A DNA stretch of 8,552 bases from NCBI GenBank assembly GCA_002403295.1, contig DHHN01000062.1, positions 544 to 9,095 of the forward strand. The letters run 5' to 3'. The notes under the pieces are model-generated. The model had not been told where the DNA came from. It did no database searches and worked only from the letters and a program-made list of their open reading frames with translations. The translations under genes were made by a program, and so were the position numbers. Below, in pieces: positions 6,557-8,552 of the stretch. Every line of letters starts with the position of its first letter. Position 1 is the first letter of the stretch. The stretch is from a bacterium UBP1_UBA4771. Its GTDB lineage: Bacteria; Krumholzibacteriota; Krumholzibacteriia; Krumholzibacteriales; Krumholzibacteriaceae.

Positions 6557-8552
6557 ATGAAACCGACGCATCCGATCCGCGGTGGGCTCGTCTGCGCCCT
6601 TCTCGCCGCGATGCTCGCCGTGCCCGCTCGATGCCCCGCCTGGAACCGTTCCGAAATCCGCTGGCTGTCGATCCAGACGGAGCACTTCAGCGTCCAGTAC
6701 CACGCCGGCCTCGAACGGTACGCGACCGATGTCGCCGCGATCGCCGAGGCGATCTACGGTCCGATCACCACGCTCTACGGCTACGAGCCCGACGGGCTCA
6801 TCTACTTCAACATCTCGGATCTCGAGGACGACCCTCAGGGCGCGACGTACTACTATCTCAACCGCATCGATATCAGCGTCTCGCCCTACGATTTCTGGTT
6901 CCGCGGCTCCGCGGCCTGGCTCGAGAACGTCGTCGCCCACGAGTTCACGCACATGATATCGCTGCAGAAGACGATGAAGTTCCCCCTGTGGCTGCCCGCG
7001 GGCTTTTTTCAAACGATCGATTTCGAACGGGAGAAGCGTCCCGACGTCCTGATGGGCTATCCGAATCTCATGGTTTCCGTTCCGATTCCCGGCGAGGTGG
7101 TGCCGAACTGGCTCGCCGAGGGAATGGCGCAGTTCCAGTGCGGCGCCGCCCGGCACGACACGTGGGACTCGCATCGGGACATGCTGCTGCGCTCGGCGTT
7201 TCTCGGGGGAAATCTCCTGACGCTCGACGAGATGGGCGTGTTCGGCAAGGACAGCCGCGAATCGGAGCTCGTCTACAACCAGGGATTCTCGCTCGTTCGC
7301 TTCATCGCGAAGCGCTTCGGGCCGGACAGGCTCTGCGCGCTCGCGACCGCTTATTCCGGCGCGAGAACCTGGGGATTCCCCGGGGCGTGCCGCCGCGCGC
7401 TCGGCGTCGAGGCCGGCGAGCTCTATCGCCTCTGGACGGAGGATCTCGAAGCGTCGTACCGCCCGCTCGCCGCCCGTGTCCGATCGCGGGAGGTCGCCGG
7501 GGAGCGCGTCGCGGGGAAGGGGTTTTTGAACCTGTTTCCCGTGACCGATCCGGATGGAGGTCTCTGGTATCTCTCGAACAGGGGCCGCGATTACATGGGT
7601 CTCGACATCGTGCGCCGCGGCGCGGACGGCGCGGAGCGGAGCGTCGTCTCGGACGCCGGCGCGCGCGCGGACGTGAGCCGGGACGGAACGAGGATCTGCT
7701 TCCCCCGAACGACCCGGAGGAACAAACGCGGATATCTCTTGAGCGACATCTTCATCCGGAACGCCGCGGGCGGCAAGGAGCGCCGGCTCACGCGGGGTCT
7801 GCGCGCCGCCTATCCCGCGTGGTCGCCGGACGGCGCGAGGATCGCGTGCGTCGTCACCGAAACGGGGTCCCACCGGATCGCCGTCGTCGACGCGGCGACG
7901 GGCGCGCACGAATATCTCACGCCGCCGGTCCGGGGCCGCGAGTACACGTCGCTTTCATGGAGCGAGCGGGGCGTCCTCGCGTCCCGCTTCGAGGGGGAAA
8001 GCCGCGACATCGTCCTCATCGATCCGGCGTCGCGCGCAGAGACGCCCGTCGTTTCGAGCGGCGCGGACGAGCGCGATCCGCGGTGGAGCGGCGAGGGTGA
8101 CGGCTTCTTCTACGCGAGCGATCGGACGGGCATCTTCAACGTCTATTACCGCTCCATGGCGGATTCGACCGATCTCATGGCGACGAATGTCCTCGGGGGC
8201 GCCTTCAGCCCGGCGGAGCGGGGAGGCGATCTCATCTACTCCGGATACGGTGCGGCCGGCTTCGAGATATTCCGGGTTCGCGATTGGCGCCGGACGGCGG
8301 TGCCGGCGGATCCGGCCGATGACGACGAAACGCTCATGAGCGCGCGCCGGGCGATCGCGGCGCCGGCGGGCCGCGATTCCGCCGACGTCGATGCGGCGTT
8401 GGACGCTCTCGTCCGGAGTCCCGAGAAGCCGTTCGGCATCCAGTACACGAAGACGTTCGTGTACCCGCGCGTCATGATCTACGACGGTGTCTTCCGGGCG
8501 GGCGCGTTTCTCGATTCCGGCGATTTCCTCGACCGGCAGGCGGTGTTCGGCG
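6557..8552 (+). CDS. Exported gluzincin-like metalloprotease with PD40 beta-propeller, probable C-terminal barrel (3' end outside window)
   Basis: Open for 665 codons without a stop, running off the window. ATG 6557 has an AAGGA (6545-6549) 7 bases upstream. Residues 1-28 form a signal peptide: basic start, hydrophobic LVCALLAAMLAVPA, then a likely cleavage near PA-W. Residues ~35-300 look like a zinc peptidase of the gluzincin (peptidase MA-like) type, with HEFTH (H128, E129, H132) and a second glutamate motif NWLAEGMAQF (E188) as candidate third ligand. Residues ~320-580 contain propeller-type repeats such as YPAWSPDGARIA (from 419) and RDPRWSGEGDGFFYASDRTG (from 507), similar to TolB/PD40 blades. 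From ~624 (KPFGIQYTKTFVYPRVMIYD) the sequence resembles the entry to an outer-membrane beta-barrel in proteins of this architecture. Substrate unknown. Placement in periplasm or outer membrane is inferred. It has no evident link to the hydrogenase. Confidence 0.8.
   Translation, partial: MKPTHPIRGGLVCALLAAMLAVPARCPAWNRSEIRWLSIQTEHFSVQYHAGLERYATDVAAIAEAIYGPITTLYGYEPDGLIYFNISDLEDDPQGATYYYLNRIDISVSPYDFWFRGSAAWLENVVAHEFTHMISLQKTMKFPLWLPAGFFQTIDFEREKRPDVLMGYPNLMVSVPIPGEVVPNWLAEGMAQFQCGAARHDTWDSHRDMLLRSAFLGGNLLTLDEMGVFGKDSRESELVYNQGFSLVRFIAKRFGPDRLCALATAYSGARTWGFPGACRRALGVEAGELYRLWTEDLEASYRPLAARVRSREVAGERVAGKGFLNLFPVTDPDGGLWYLSNRGRDYMGLDIVRRGADGAERSVVSDAGARADVSRDGTRICFPRTTRRNKRGYLLSDIFIRNAAGGKERRLTRGLRAAYPAWSPDGARIACVVTETGSHRIAVVDAATGAHEYLTPPVRGREYTSLSWSERGVLASRFEGESRDIVLIDPASRAETPVVSSGADERDPRWSGEGDGFFYASDRTGIFNVYYRSMADSTDLMATNVLGGAFSPAERGGDLIYSGYGAAGFEIFRVRDWRRTAVPADPADDDETLMSARRAIAAPAGRDSADVDAALDALVRSPEKPFGIQYTKTFVYPRVMIYDGVFRAGAFLDSGDFLDRQAVFG

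Noticed and set aside
5258..7909. Very long open frame (883 codons) on the minus strand
   Set aside because: It runs antisense to hypC, hypD, an intergenic region and the metalloprotease, all of which are supported on the + strand. Its composition is Arg/Asp/Ala-rich with no recognisable motif, as expected from high-GC third-position bias.
6631..8100. 489-codon + strand frame overlapping the metalloprotease gene
   Set aside because: It is a different frame from the one with signal peptide, HEFTH and propeller motifs. It is Arg/Gly/Ala-rich and lacks motifs. The true frame stays open to the window end.

Overview
The window is GC-rich bacterial DNA with all genes on the + strand. It holds most of one operon for a soluble group 3c [NiFe] hydrogenase tied to heterodisulfide reductase (Mvh/Hdr type), followed by an unrelated secreted metalloprotease. 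The lineage cannot be fixed from sequence alone. A methanogen-like MvhDGA-HdrA block sits beside an exported protein with an N-terminal signal peptide, PD40-type propeller blades and a probable C-terminal outer-membrane barrel. This points to a Gram-negative anaerobic bacterium, such as a deltaproteobacterium or an uncultured FCB-type lineage. If the recoding event below is real, the host must also have the selenocysteine machinery (selA, selB, selC, selD).

Layout: the 3' end of hdrA (1-564), mvhD (591-1067), mvhG (1069-2022), mvhA (2019-3482), a HyaD/HycI-family hydrogenase maturation endopeptidase (3511-4017), hypA (4010-4381), hypB (4393-5055), hypC (5055-5291) and hypD (5291-6391). Gaps between these genes run from 1 to 28 bases, and several stops overlap the next start, so they look like a single transcript. 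A 165-base intergenic region with a possible promoter follows. The window then ends inside a large exported gluzincin-like metalloprotease with a beta-propeller (6557 to the window end).

The main observation is in mvhA. The N-terminal nickel-binding motif is split by an in-frame TGA (2208-2210) exactly where the second, bridging cysteine of RxCGxC should be; the protein reads RICGV-TGA-PAAHH and continues intact for 423 more codons. A compact hairpin (2226-2245) with a G-rich 6-base apical loop starts 15 bases after the TGA and has its loop 22 bases after it, as expected for a bacterial SECIS element. The simplest reading is a selenocysteine at the L1 bridging position. The well-known [NiFeSe] hydrogenases instead carry selenocysteine at the first position of the C-terminal L2 motif, which here is an ordinary cysteine. 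TGA is the normal stop codon of seven of the nine completed genes in the window, so genome-wide TGA reassignment is unlikely.

Working together, MvhA/MvhG would oxidise H2 in the cytoplasm and MvhD would pass electrons to the flavoprotein HdrA, where electron bifurcation is expected. The endopeptidase would trim the MvhA C-terminus after nickel insertion by HypA/HypB, with HypC/HypD acting in assembly of the Fe(CN)2CO part. HypE and HypF are not in the window.
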